From: Flavobacterium sp.
GTDB taxonomy: Bacteria; Bacteroidota; Bacteroidia; Flavobacteriales; Flavobacteriaceae
Direction: 5' to 3'
Length of the DNA: 57,583 nucleotides
Assembly: GCF_017985075.1 (NCBI RefSeq)
Contig: NZ_JAGNYF010000009.1
Coordinates: 1 to 57,583, forward strand
In this document: piece by piece, positions 52,031-57,583 of the stretch
How the letters are laid out: each line of letters starts with the position of its first letter
How positions within the stretch are numbered: the first letter of the stretch is position 1
Program-made: the position numbers and the translations under genes
The notes under the pieces: model-generated
Database searches by the model: none
Seen by the model: only the letters and a program-made list of their open reading frames with translations
Told to the model about the DNA's origin: nothing

Positions 52031-53076
52031 TATTAAGTATTCTATTCATTTCTTGTGGTGAAACGGATTGTGGTTGTACTACTCCACCAGTGGAACCTAT
52101 GTATTTTCCACCAAATTCTGGTACTACTTGGGAAACCATAGCACCTGAAAATTTAGGTTGGAATACGGCAAACATTGCGGCACTTGACGCCTACCTAATT
52201 GAAAAACACTCAAAAAGTTTTATTGTTTTACACAACGGAAAAATAGTTTTAGAAAAGTATTACAACGGACATACCGCTACTACCCCATGGTATTGGGCAA
52301 GTGCAGGAAAAACGCTAACTTCAACCGTTACAGGGATTGCAGCGCAAGAAGGACTAATAAATATTAACAACAAAGTATCCGATTATATAGGAACGGGCTG
52401 GACGAGTGCGCCTTTAGCTAAGGAAAACTTAATTACTTGTAAGAATTTATTAAGTATGAATTCTGGGTTAAACGATGCTTTAGGCGATACAGTAACACCC
52501 AATAATTTACAATACGTAGCCGATGCAGGCACCCGATGGGCGTATCATAATGTATATGTAAAATTACAAGATGTGGTAGCCACTGCCACCAATCAAACGT
52601 GGGACACTTACTTTAACAACAAATTACGCAACCCAATTGGGATGACTGGCGCTTGGGTTACCGATCCAACGGCATTAAGTGTCTATTGGAGTAACAGCCG
52701 AAGTATGGCGCGTTTTGGCTTACTGGCTTTAGCCAATGGCAATTGGAATGGTACACAAATTATCAATTCAAATTATATGAATGCTGCCACAACAACTTCT
52801 CAACAAATTAATTTAGCGTACGGCTATTTGTGGTGGCTAAACGGAAAAAGCAGCTTTCATCTTCCTCAAAGTCAATTGCAATTTAATGGTAGTATCATCA
52901 CTACCGCCCCAGCAGATATGTATTGCGCATTAGGCATGGACGACCAAAAAATATACATAGTGCCTAGCCGCAAATTAGTTATTATCAGAATGGGCAATGC
53001 CGCAGACAACAGTAATCCAGCCTTATCTGATTTTGACGAAGTACTTTGGCAGAAGATTAATGCGGTGGTGAATTAG
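51979..53076 (+). CDS. Serine hydrolase lipoprotein, class C beta-lactamase fold
   Basis: The 365-residue protein has lipobox LFISC (C26) and a second pair of cysteines soon after (CGC). SAGK (108-111) in YWASAGKTLTS is the SxxK pair, WAYHNVYVKL gives YxN, and CALGMDDQKIYIVP takes the place of the KTG/HxG motif. It is an envelope esterase- or PBP-like enzyme. The N-terminal MSNMSKNLRNLIRLSS is written in the TCTAA repeat. An in-frame ATG within the repeat makes the exact start uncertain by four codons. It is only loosely similar to the 45259 enzyme. Confidence 0.85.
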   Translation: MSNMSKNLRNLIRLSSLLLSILFISCGETDCGCTTPPVEPMYFPPNSGTTWETIAPENLGWNTANIAALDAYLIEKHSKSFIVLHNGKIVLEKYYNGHTATTPWYWASAGKTLTSTVTGIAAQEGLININNKVSDYIGTGWTSAPLAKENLITCKNLLSMNSGLNDALGDTVTPNNLQYVADAGTRWAYHNVYVKLQDVVATATNQTWDTYFNNKLRNPIGMTGAWVTDPTALSVYWSNSRSMARFGLLALANGNWNGTQIINSNYMNAATTTSQQINLAYGYLWWLNGKSSFHLPQSQLQFNGSIITTAPADMYCALGMDDQKIYIVPSRKLVIIRMGNAADNSNPALSDFDEVLWQKINAVVN

Positions 53077-53171
53077 AGTTTCTGAGTGGCAAAGTAGCAA
53101 AGTGGCAAAGTGGCAAAGTATAGACTAACACCCTTTACCCTTTACCCTTTACCCTTCACCCAATACCCTTT
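53077..53171 (+). repeat. Composite repeat tract G (CAAAGTNN then CCCTTTA)
   Basis: Directly after the serine hydrolase stop come four octamers (GAGTGG, CAAAGTAG, CAAAGTGG, CAAAGTGG), the linker TATAGACTAA and four to five heptamers (CCCTTTA, CCCTTTA, CCCTTTA, CCCTTCA, CCCAATA). It ends at the hairpin box at 53172. The gap to the next gene (53077-53399) otherwise holds only AT-rich sequence and the toxin promoter. Confidence 0.8.
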
Positions 53172-53189
53172 TGTCGGAATCATTCTACA
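53172..53189 (+). repeat. Hairpin box, copy 1
   Basis: TGTCGGAATCATTCTACA is partly self-complementary (TGT.GGA / TTC.ACA). Near-identical boxes follow the heptamer tracts at 54180 and 55137. Function is unknown; a recombination or protein-binding site is possible. Confidence 0.6.
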
Positions 53190-53365
53190 AATAAGTTTGG
53201 AATTGATTTAATACATTTGATAAAACAAAACTTACGATTATCTGACCTCTACAGCTTATTGGTTATATAATGTTTTGTAATATATAAATGAGTGGTTGAA
53301 AACACCGAAAAATCAAGTAAAATAGAAACTTATCAATTTATATTGAAAATAATTGATTTAAAATG

Positions 53366-53395
53366 TTGTCCTTTAGAGCAACTTTATTAATTTTG
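53366..53395 (+). promoter_or_regulatory. Promoter of the toxin-antitoxin pair
   Basis: TTG (53366-53368) and TAATTTTG (53388-53395) are spaced by 19 bases. The expected start point falls on or next to the toxin start codon at 53400. Confidence 0.65.
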
Positions 53396-53399
53396 TATT

Positions 53400-53750
53400 T
53401 TGGATAAAGAAAAGAAAATAAGAACAGTAACCTTTTACAAAGAGTACTTTACCGAATTTTTTATAAAACAAAGAGAAAAGGTTCAAGATAAGATAACTTG
53501 GACGTTGCAATTAATTGAACATTTAGAGAAAATTCCAGAAACGTATTTAAAACATATAGAAAACACAGATGGATTATATGAAATAAGAGTGAAACAAGGA
53601 AGTGATATTTTTAGAATATTCTGTTTTTTTGACAAAGGAAAATTAATCGTTCTTGCGAATGGATTTCAAAAGAAAGAACAGAAAACACCAAAAAAAGAAA
53701 TAGAAAAAGCATTAAAAATAAAAAAAGAATATGAAAACGAAAACAAATAA
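53400..53750 (+). CDS. RelE/HigB-superfamily toxin (phage Gp49-like)
   Basis: The 116-residue protein has the RelE fold of the Gp49-like group: KIRTVTFYKEYFTEFFIKQ, KHIENTDGLYEIRVKQGSDI near 51-70, FRIFCFFDKGKLIVLANGFQ and KKEQKTPKKEIEKALKIKKEY. Such toxins cleave mRNA on the ribosome. The only start that keeps the first strand is TTG, placed about 5 bases after the -7 box, so the mRNA is probably leaderless. Toxin precedes antitoxin, the HigBA order, with a 20-base overlap. Confidence 0.87.
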   Translation: MDKEKKIRTVTFYKEYFTEFFIKQREKVQDKITWTLQLIEHLEKIPETYLKHIENTDGLYEIRVKQGSDIFRIFCFFDKGKLIVLANGFQKKEQKTPKKEIEKALKIKKEYENENK

Positions 53751-54036
53751 TTTAAAAACGCTTGCCGAATTCAAAGATGAGTTTTATGGCAAATCAGGAA
53801 CTGAAAAACGTGATAAATTAGAAAAAGGGTATGAACAGTTCAAACTTGGCGCATTAATACACGAAGCTCGAATTGAAAAAGGGTTGACTCAAGAAGAACT
53901 TGCTCATAAAAGCGGAACCACAAAATCCTATATTTCAAGAATTGAGAACAACGTAAAAGAAGTACGATTTTCCACTTTGCAAAAAATAGTAGAATTAGGA
54001 TTGGGCGGAAAATTAGAACTTGCGATAAAGTTGTAA
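53731..54036 (+). CDS. XRE-family antitoxin (HigA-like)
   Basis: The 101-residue protein begins at ATG within the toxin gene. A helix-turn-helix of Cro/C1 type covers about 43-98: LGALIHEARIEKGLTQEEL, KSGTTKSYISRIENNVKEV and FSTLQKIVELGLGGKLEL. The N-terminal 40 residues (TLAEFKDEFYGKSGTEKRDK) probably fold around the toxin. It would neutralise the upstream RelE-like protein and repress the shared promoter. Confidence 0.9.
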   Translation: MKTKTNNLKTLAEFKDEFYGKSGTEKRDKLEKGYEQFKLGALIHEARIEKGLTQEELAHKSGTTKSYISRIENNVKEVRFSTLQKIVELGLGGKLELAIKL

Positions 54037-54055
54037 ATAAAGACGCTGCAGTAAA

Positions 54056-54179
54056 GAGTTTCAAAGTGGCAGAGTAGCAAAGTGGCAAAGTATGGACTTA
54101 TGCCTTACACCCTTTACCCTTCACCCTTTACCCTTTACCCTTTACCCAACACCAAATACCAAACACCCTTCCCCCTTTT
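54056..54179 (+). repeat. Composite repeat tract H (CAAAGTNN, GACTTATGCCTTA, CCCTTTA)
   Basis: Four octamers (54059-54092) lead through GACTTATGCCTTA (54095-54107) to about nine heptamers (CCCTTTA, CCCTTCA, CCCTTTA, CCAAATA, CCAAACA, CCCTTCC). A T-run and the hairpin box at 54180 follow. The same order occurs inverted at 50921-51040. The rest of the gap to 54305 has no recognised signal apart from AT-rich sequence. Confidence 0.8.
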
Positions 54180-54197
54180 TGTCGGAAACATTCTACA
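54180..54197 (+). repeat. Hairpin box, copy 2
   Basis: TGTCGGAAACATTCTACA differs from copy 1 (53172) at one base. It sits directly after the heptamer tract, 108 bases before the next gene. Confidence 0.6.
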
Positions 54198-54304
54198 CAA
54201 AAATTTAAAGTTTATTATTTAAATTTGAAATTAGGTACAATAACGAGAACATCAGCCCTCAATGCTACCTAAAAATTTATTTAGTAACCTTAACTTTTTT
54301 AATT

Positions 54305-54784
54305 ATGCCATTTAACAATTTAGAAAACAGACATTTTACTACTGCTGAAAAAACAGCGTTAAGCACATTACTTACGCAAGTAGAGGGTGCATTGGTAAAC
54401 AAAACCGCTAACCTAACCCCAGAAGAGCGCCAAAAGTATGGTAGTGTAAACGAACAAAACAAGCTAATTATTAATAAAGTAAAAGACTTTAGAGATAATC
54501 AGCCTGCTTTATCAAGTCCAGAGGTGGATTGGGTAGAATTTTTAGCCGATTTTGATGACCGAAATTTTAAACAAAACATTATAATCCGATTGCAAACCGT
54601 TATTGATGGAATTTCAAATTCGAAAATTTTACAAGATTTTGACAATTACCAGGCATCACTAACAGACTATGATTATGCCAAATACAAATCGAACGCTAAT
54701 GCGCAGGGGTTTAGCCAAAAAGTAGCCGAAATTGGGCAGTTTTTTTCAGCAACTAATTCGAGTAGTGCAGCTAAAACCGAATAA
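54305..54784 (+). CDS. Hypothetical protein, 159 aa
   Basis: I do not recognise a characterised family, though similar short proteins occur in Bacteroidetes from memory. The sequence is mostly helical: TTAEKTALSTLLTQVEGALV, LTPEERQKYGSVNEQNKLII, VDWVEFLADFDDRNFKQNII and a YQASLTDYDYAKYKSNANAQ block, ending with a disordered serine/alanine tail. There is no signal peptide, cysteine or catalytic-looking motif. It is a single-gene unit between repeat tract H and a strong terminator. Confidence 0.65.
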   Translation: MPFNNLENRHFTTAEKTALSTLLTQVEGALVNKTANLTPEERQKYGSVNEQNKLIINKVKDFRDNQPALSSPEVDWVEFLADFDDRNFKQNIIIRLQTVIDGISNSKILQDFDNYQASLTDYDYAKYKSNANAQGFSQKVAEIGQFFSATNSSSAAKTE

Positions 54785-54810
54785 GAATAAGCAAACCCTC
54801 TTACATTTTG

Positions 54811-54844
54811 AAAACCTTTGGTGTACTGCCAAAGGTTTTTTTTG
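54811..54844 (+). terminator. Terminator after the 159-aa protein
   Basis: An 11-bp perfect stem AAAACCTTTGG / CCAAAGGTTTT (54811-54821, 54829-54839) with a 7-base loop is followed by a T-run of nine. Confidence 0.92.
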
Positions 54845-54850
54845 TTAAAT

Positions 54851-55016
54851 ACCTGAAATTTTACGTTCGAGACGTGAAATTTTACGTTATACCACCCCAA
54901 TTTTTACGTTCAGGACGTGAAATTTTACGTTATACCACCCCAATTTTTACGTTCAGGACGTGAAATTTTACGTTAGACAACCTAAATTTTCACGTTCGGA
55001 ACGTGAAATTTCAGGT
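54851..55016. repeat. Four-copy 43-bp palindromic array with terminal inverted repeats
   Basis: ACGTTC recurs at 54863, 54906, 54949 and 54992, an exact 43-base period. Each unit contains a palindrome around ACGTTC-N-GACGT; the last, CACGTTCGGAACGTG, is perfect. AAATTTT and TGAAATTTT extend the arms to about 13 bp. The spacer TTATACCACCCC is conserved between units 1 and 2. ACCTGAAATTT (54851-54861) and AAATTTCAGGT (55006-55016) form an 11-bp inverted repeat around the whole. It follows a terminator and contains no ORF. Confidence 0.85.
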
Positions 55017-55083
55017 TATCCACTATTTGTAGTAAAATTGAAGTCGCAACCTAAATAAAAGTTCTACAAAAAATAAGATACAT

Positions 55084-55136
55084 ATAACCCCAAACCCTTC
55101 ATCCTAAAACTTTTACCCATAACCCCACACCTATTT
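55084..55136 (+). repeat. Degenerate CCC-rich heptamer tract I
   Basis: ATAACCCCAAACCCTTCATCC and TTACCCATAACCCCACACC are spread-out variants of the heptamer found in tracts G and H, without the octamer module. It ends at hairpin box 3. The flanking 55017-55083 has no clear signal. The whole 635-base gap 54785-55420 contains a terminator, the 43-bp array, this tract, the box and a dyad region, but no gene. Confidence 0.55.
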
Positions 55137-55154
55137 TGTAGGAATCATTCTACA
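55137..55154 (+). repeat. Hairpin box, copy 3
   Basis: TGTAGGAATCATTCTACA forms a 7-bp stem with loop ATCA (one G-T pair). It differs from copy 1 at one base, and that change restores pairing, a sign that the hairpin itself is selected. Confidence 0.65.
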
Positions 55155-55248
55155 TTGATTTGACTTAAAGTACAAATTATAAATCATAGATTTGAAAATA
55201 GCAATACAACATAATATTACTTTGTAAAACATAAGGTTTTTGCACACA

Positions 55249-55324
55249 ATAAAACTAATGCGACTATTCGATAGGTAATGTCAATATTCGATTACTTAGT
55301 GTAAAACAAAGTAGTTAGTTTTAT
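55249..55324 (+). promoter_or_regulatory. Dyad with paired TATTCGAT repeats upstream of the 55421 gene
   Basis: ATAAAACTAA (55249-55258) and TTAGTTTTAT (55315-55324) are perfect 10-bp inverted repeats. Between them TATTCGAT occurs at 55265-55272 and 55285-55292, twenty bases apart, or about two helical turns. This looks like a regulator-binding region for the downstream gene. Confidence 0.45.
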
Positions 55325-55341
55325 GAAATATAAAATATTTG

Positions 55342-55379
55342 TCAGACATATCCATCCGAAATTGGGTAGCTATGTCTGA
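55342..55379 (+). promoter_or_regulatory. Stem-loop in the leader of the 55421 gene
   Basis: TCAGACATA (55342-55350) pairs perfectly with TATGTCTGA (55371-55379) around a 20-base loop. No T-run follows, so a leader RNA structure or operator is more likely than a terminator. Confidence 0.45.
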
Positions 55380-55420
55380 TTTTAATAGACAATATACAAG
55401 TTGAAAGTAATTTTAGAAAA

Positions 55421-56308
55421 ATGACAAAAAAAGAAGAAATCATCGATAACAAAAAACAATTAGATTGTTTTATTATTATGCCGATTGCTGACCCTGAAGG
55501 TTATGAAAAAGGACATTTTAAAAAAGTATATGAAGATATAATTAGTGTTTCTTGTGTGAATGCAGGATTTAATCCTGTAAGGGCGGATGAAGTAAAACAG
55601 ACTAATTTAATTCATTTGGATATTTTGAAAAAACTAATTGAATCACCAATGGCGGTTTGCGACCTTTCGAATAGAAATCCAAATGTTTTATTTGAACTTG
55701 GTTTAAGACAGGCTTTCGACAAACCGACTGTTTTAGTTCAAGAATGCGGAACTCCCAAAATTTTTGACATATCACCTTTACGTTATACTGAATATAGAAA
55801 AGAATTAAGTTATCGTGATGTTCTTGAAGACCAAAAAGCACTTGAAGATGCTATTGTAGCAACAAAAAAAGCAACAGATGCAGGAGAAGGAATAAATAGT
55901 TTGATAAACTTATTATCTCTATCAAGTCCTGCTTCATTAAAAGATATTGGTGAAAAAGATACTGCAAAAATGCTTCAAATTGTAATGGCTGAAATGAATG
56001 ATTTAAGAGGTGATTTCAGGAAAACATTAAGGCGATTTGACGAAAGAAATGAGTTATTACTCAGAGAAAAGGAAGAAGTTTCATTTGAGTATGATAGAGC
56101 TAGAATGGAATTTCAAGAATTAAATCACCTAATAAATAACGATGCTCCAGAACAAATTGTAAGAGATTTTTCTGATAGAATTCAGAGAAAATTATACGAA
56201 TCGATGGAACGTTCAAATAGCATAATGATAAGAAGGAAAAGTCAACAAATGCTCAAGGAAATAGATATTGAATTAAGTCGATATTATTCGAAAAATCAGA
56301 AAAAATAA
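55421..56308 (+). CDS. Nucleoside-deoxyribosyltransferase/TIR-like protein with coiled-coil C-terminus
   Basis: The 295-residue protein has an N-terminal Rossmann-like domain with CFIIMPIADPEGYEKGHF (16-33), NPVRADEV (51-58), AVCDLSNRNPNVLFELGLRQ (78-97) and KPTVLVQE (101-108). This pattern, with its NPNV-ELG motif, belongs to the nucleoside 2-deoxyribosyltransferase/TIR-like group often found in prokaryotic conflict systems. From about 180 the chain is charged and helical (MAEMNDLRGDFRKTLRRFDE, SFEYDRARMEFQELNHLI). A nucleotide-cleaving or sensing defence role is inferred. It lies 2 kb before a putative restriction-methylation gene. Confidence 0.7.
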   Translation: MTKKEEIIDNKKQLDCFIIMPIADPEGYEKGHFKKVYEDIISVSCVNAGFNPVRADEVKQTNLIHLDILKKLIESPMAVCDLSNRNPNVLFELGLRQAFDKPTVLVQECGTPKIFDISPLRYTEYRKELSYRDVLEDQKALEDAIVATKKATDAGEGINSLINLLSLSSPASLKDIGEKDTAKMLQIVMAEMNDLRGDFRKTLRRFDERNELLLREKEEVSFEYDRARMEFQELNHLINNDAPEQIVRDFSDRIQRKLYESMERSNSIMIRRKSQQMLKEIDIELSRYYSKNQKK

Positions 56309-56311
56309 AAA

Positions 56312-56345
56312 CTACCGGCAACAGCCGTTTTGCAAGCTGGGTATT
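56312..56345 (+). repeat. Short GC-richer hairpin element
   Basis: ACTACCGGCAACAGCCGTTT has the small hairpin CGGC-AACA-GCCG and stands out from the AT-rich surroundings immediately after a stop codon. It resembles generic Bacteroidetes post-gene elements from memory. It is too short to be a terminator and has no T-run directly after. Confidence 0.35.
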
Positions 56346-56423
56346 ATTACTTTGTTGAAGATTTGTACCACGCTGCACAAAATATATTAAAATTTGTATT
56401 AACAATAAATAAAAACATTTACT

Positions 56424-57221
56424 ATGTATAAGATAATATTAACTATAATACTATATTCATTTCAATATTGTGTGGGACAGAATATAGTTAAGAAAGAAAC
56501 TACGGAAACATATAAAGGTTTAAATAAATTTGGAAAAATTGAAAAAGGTGAATTAACTTTTAAGAGTACTATTTACTATGACAAAAAAGGTAATGCTATT
56601 TCTTATTTATCAAAATCAGAAAATCCCTATGATACTTATTTAAACGTTAAAGAAACTACAAAGTTTAATATTGCTAATCATCCTGTAGAAAGAAATCTTT
56701 ATAATTTAGATGGTTCATTAATTGAAAAAACCATTTTTAAATACGATAAAAACGGAAATGAAATTGAATATATTTTATATAAGAGTGATGGTAGTCTAAA
56801 TACGAAATGGACATTCATATATAATGATAAAGGTCAAAAAACAGAACATTTTAGATTTGATTCAGATGGTATACAAAAAAATGTATTCTATTATGATTCA
56901 AAAGGAAATATTGAATTAGAAAAAAGATACCAAGATGAAATTTTATTCAATTATTCTAAAAACTCATACGATGATAAAGGTTATGTAATAAAAATAGAAA
57001 CTTATAATGTTGATGATAGCTTAATTTCAACTGAGTCAATGAAGTATGATTTAAATGGAAATATAATTGAAAATATTACTGATTCATCAATTAATGATAA
57101 AATTTTTAAATATTCATACACTTATTCACAGTTTAATAAATTTGGAAAATGGACAAAAAAAATATCGTATTTAAACGATGAAATTGATAATATAGAAATT
57201 AGAAAATATGAATACTTTTAA
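56424..57221 (+). CDS. Secreted protein with YD/DGS-type sequence repeats
   Basis: The 265-residue protein has a signal peptide (KIILTIILYSFQYCVGQ). From residue 50 it consists of variants of Y-D-x-x-G-N-x-x-E with a following D-G-S unit: YDKKGNAISYL, YNLDGSLIEKTIFKYDKNGN, YKSDGSLNTKWTFIYNDKGQ, FDSDGIQKNVFYYDSKGNIE and YNVDDSLISTESMKYDLNGN. The repeats suggest a beta-solenoid or RHS-like sheet at the cell surface. There is no toxin-like C-terminal domain or T9SS signal. Function is unknown. Confidence 0.7.
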   Translation: MYKIILTIILYSFQYCVGQNIVKKETTETYKGLNKFGKIEKGELTFKSTIYYDKKGNAISYLSKSENPYDTYLNVKETTKFNIANHPVERNLYNLDGSLIEKTIFKYDKNGNEIEYILYKSDGSLNTKWTFIYNDKGQKTEHFRFDSDGIQKNVFYYDSKGNIELEKRYQDEILFNYSKNSYDDKGYVIKIETYNVDDSLISTESMKYDLNGNIIENITDSSINDKIFKYSYTYSQFNKFGKWTKKISYLNDEIDNIEIRKYEYF

Positions 57222-57457
57222 GAAAAAGTCAAAATCATATAGCACTCCCCGCTCCCACACAAAAATCCCTACAACCAGAAACTAAAAAAAAACCCACCCC
57301 TATGAAATAAAAAACAAACACGACAAAACACCCTTTTTTGCCCCCAGTACAAAAGTGCAATTCGTTTTATGTCGTCCCAAATCTACCTAATTACTAACCT
57401 AAATCTGTATATGTGATGCCTCCACTGCTGCTTGTACAGAGACGCATATGCAACCCA
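57222..57457 (+). other. Gene-free C-rich, G-poor interval
   Basis: The stretch up to the last gene is rich in C and poor in G on the plus strand: CACTCCCCGCTCCCACAC, ACCCACCCCT, ACACCC and TTTTTTGCCCCCAGT. A minus-strand frame of 64 codons (57383-57577) is the shadow of the partial gene. No tRNA-like fold, promoter or terminator can be seen with confidence. The strand bias could mark a structured RNA or an insertion remnant. Confidence 0.4.
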
Positions 57458-57583
57458 ATGAAATACAAAAACATACGAGAAGAAGAACTTAAAAACAAAG
57501 TGGGTGCCGACTGGTTCGCCACTTTTGATACTACAGAAATACTTGGTAATATCGACTTTACCGTCTTTCCAAAACAATATGAT
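57458..57583 (+). CDS. N-terminus of a large restriction/DNA-methylation enzyme (partial)
   Basis: Forty-two codons run off the window edge, starting at ATG: MKYKNIREEELKNKVGADW, FATFDTTEILGNIDFTVF and PKQYD. From memory this matches the start of giant Bacteroidetes proteins that combine an endonuclease-like N-terminus with an N6-adenine DNA methyltransferase (Eco57I-like, type IIG). The frame stays open to the edge. The assignment rests on a short segment, so it is a recognition rather than a proof. It follows a TIR-like gene, in keeping with a defence island. Confidence 0.6.
   Translation, partial: MKYKNIREEELKNKVGADWFATFDTTEILGNIDFTVFPKQYD

Noticed and set aside
54851-55016. The 43-bp array as a CRISPR
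   Set aside because: Repeat and intervening sequence are both conserved from unit to unit, so there are no unique spacers, and no cas gene is present.
50921-55154. Repeat-flanked genes as a classical integron cassette array
   Set aside because: Although RYYYAAC-like strings occur in the TCTAA tracts, no paired GTTRRRY attC structures and no integrase gene are seen.
57383-57577. Minus-strand ORF of 64 codons at the right edge
   Set aside because: It is antisense to the open plus-strand frame that resembles a restriction-methylation enzyme and has no recognisable sequence.

Overview
The window looks like a chromosomal segment of a flavobacterium (Bacteroidetes, Flavobacteriaceae). The DNA is AT-rich. 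Many genes are preceded by the Bacteroidetes promoter type (TTG, about 19-21 nt, TAnnTTTG) and few have a Shine-Dalgarno box. Family-level markers are a GldI-type gliding isomerase, a protein with a type IX secretion (type B) sorting domain, a menaquinone pathway, a flavobacterial carotenoid cluster, and tRNAs lacking an encoded CCA alongside a CCA-adding enzyme.

Layout. 0-3.6 kb: heme A synthase (ctaA), a small four-helix-bundle gene framed by inverted short repeats, the CCA-adding enzyme and the tRNA threonylcarbamoyl enzyme. 3.6-14.8 kb: a surface glycan/LPS island of about twelve genes in three transcription blocks (FkbM-type methyltransferase, GT2, GT4, GT9 and GT87-like transferases, two RfaS-like paralogues, an LPS-kinase-like protein and a polysaccharide deacetylase). 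14.8-18.6 kb: dapD, an FKBP-like lipoprotein, an S4 protein, a TPMT-like methyltransferase, a phosphoribosyltransferase and shikimate kinase. 18.8-19.1 kb: two identical tRNA-Lys genes and a tRNA-Leu. 19.2-23 kb: a CarH/LitR-type B12-binding MerR regulator followed by crtI, crtB and crtZ. 23-29.9 kb: ABC-F ATPase, small proteins, a GlcD-type oxidase, MeaB and the ATPase of an ABC exporter. 30-37.1 kb: the exporter permease, a T9SS substrate, fluoride channel CrcB, a DHH phosphoesterase, GldI and two cyclophilin-FKBP fusion proteins. 37.2-44.7 kb: ruvX, hypotheticals, and menC, menA and menB with an MBL-fold hydrolase. 44.8-50.9 kb: a PH-like membrane protein, a serine hydrolase, a thioredoxin/ApbE/DUF4266/DUF3570 operon, peptide deformylase and a DUF5606 protein.

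50.9 kb to the end is accessory in character. MazG, a serine hydrolase lipoprotein, a HigB/HigA-like toxin-antitoxin pair and an unknown 159-aa protein are each separated by modular degenerate repeats: a CAAAGTNN unit of period 8, a CCCTTTA unit of period 7, a TCTAA-type unit, and an 18-nt hairpin box. They are followed by a protein with a nucleoside-deoxyribosyltransferase/TIR-like N-terminus, a secreted repeat protein, and the first 42 codons of what looks like a large restriction-methylation enzyme running off the right edge. A four-copy 43-bp palindromic array bounded by 11-bp inverted repeats lies at 54851-55016.

The most interesting signals are the repeat-delimited, cassette-like organisation of 50.9-55.2 kb (echoed around the small gene at 1.1-1.5 kb), the 43-bp palindromic array, the ApbE-linked DUF4266/DUF3570 operon with SGAS tetrads that could be flavinylation sites, and the probable start of a defence island at the right edge. 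All assignments were made by reading the sequence; no database search was run.
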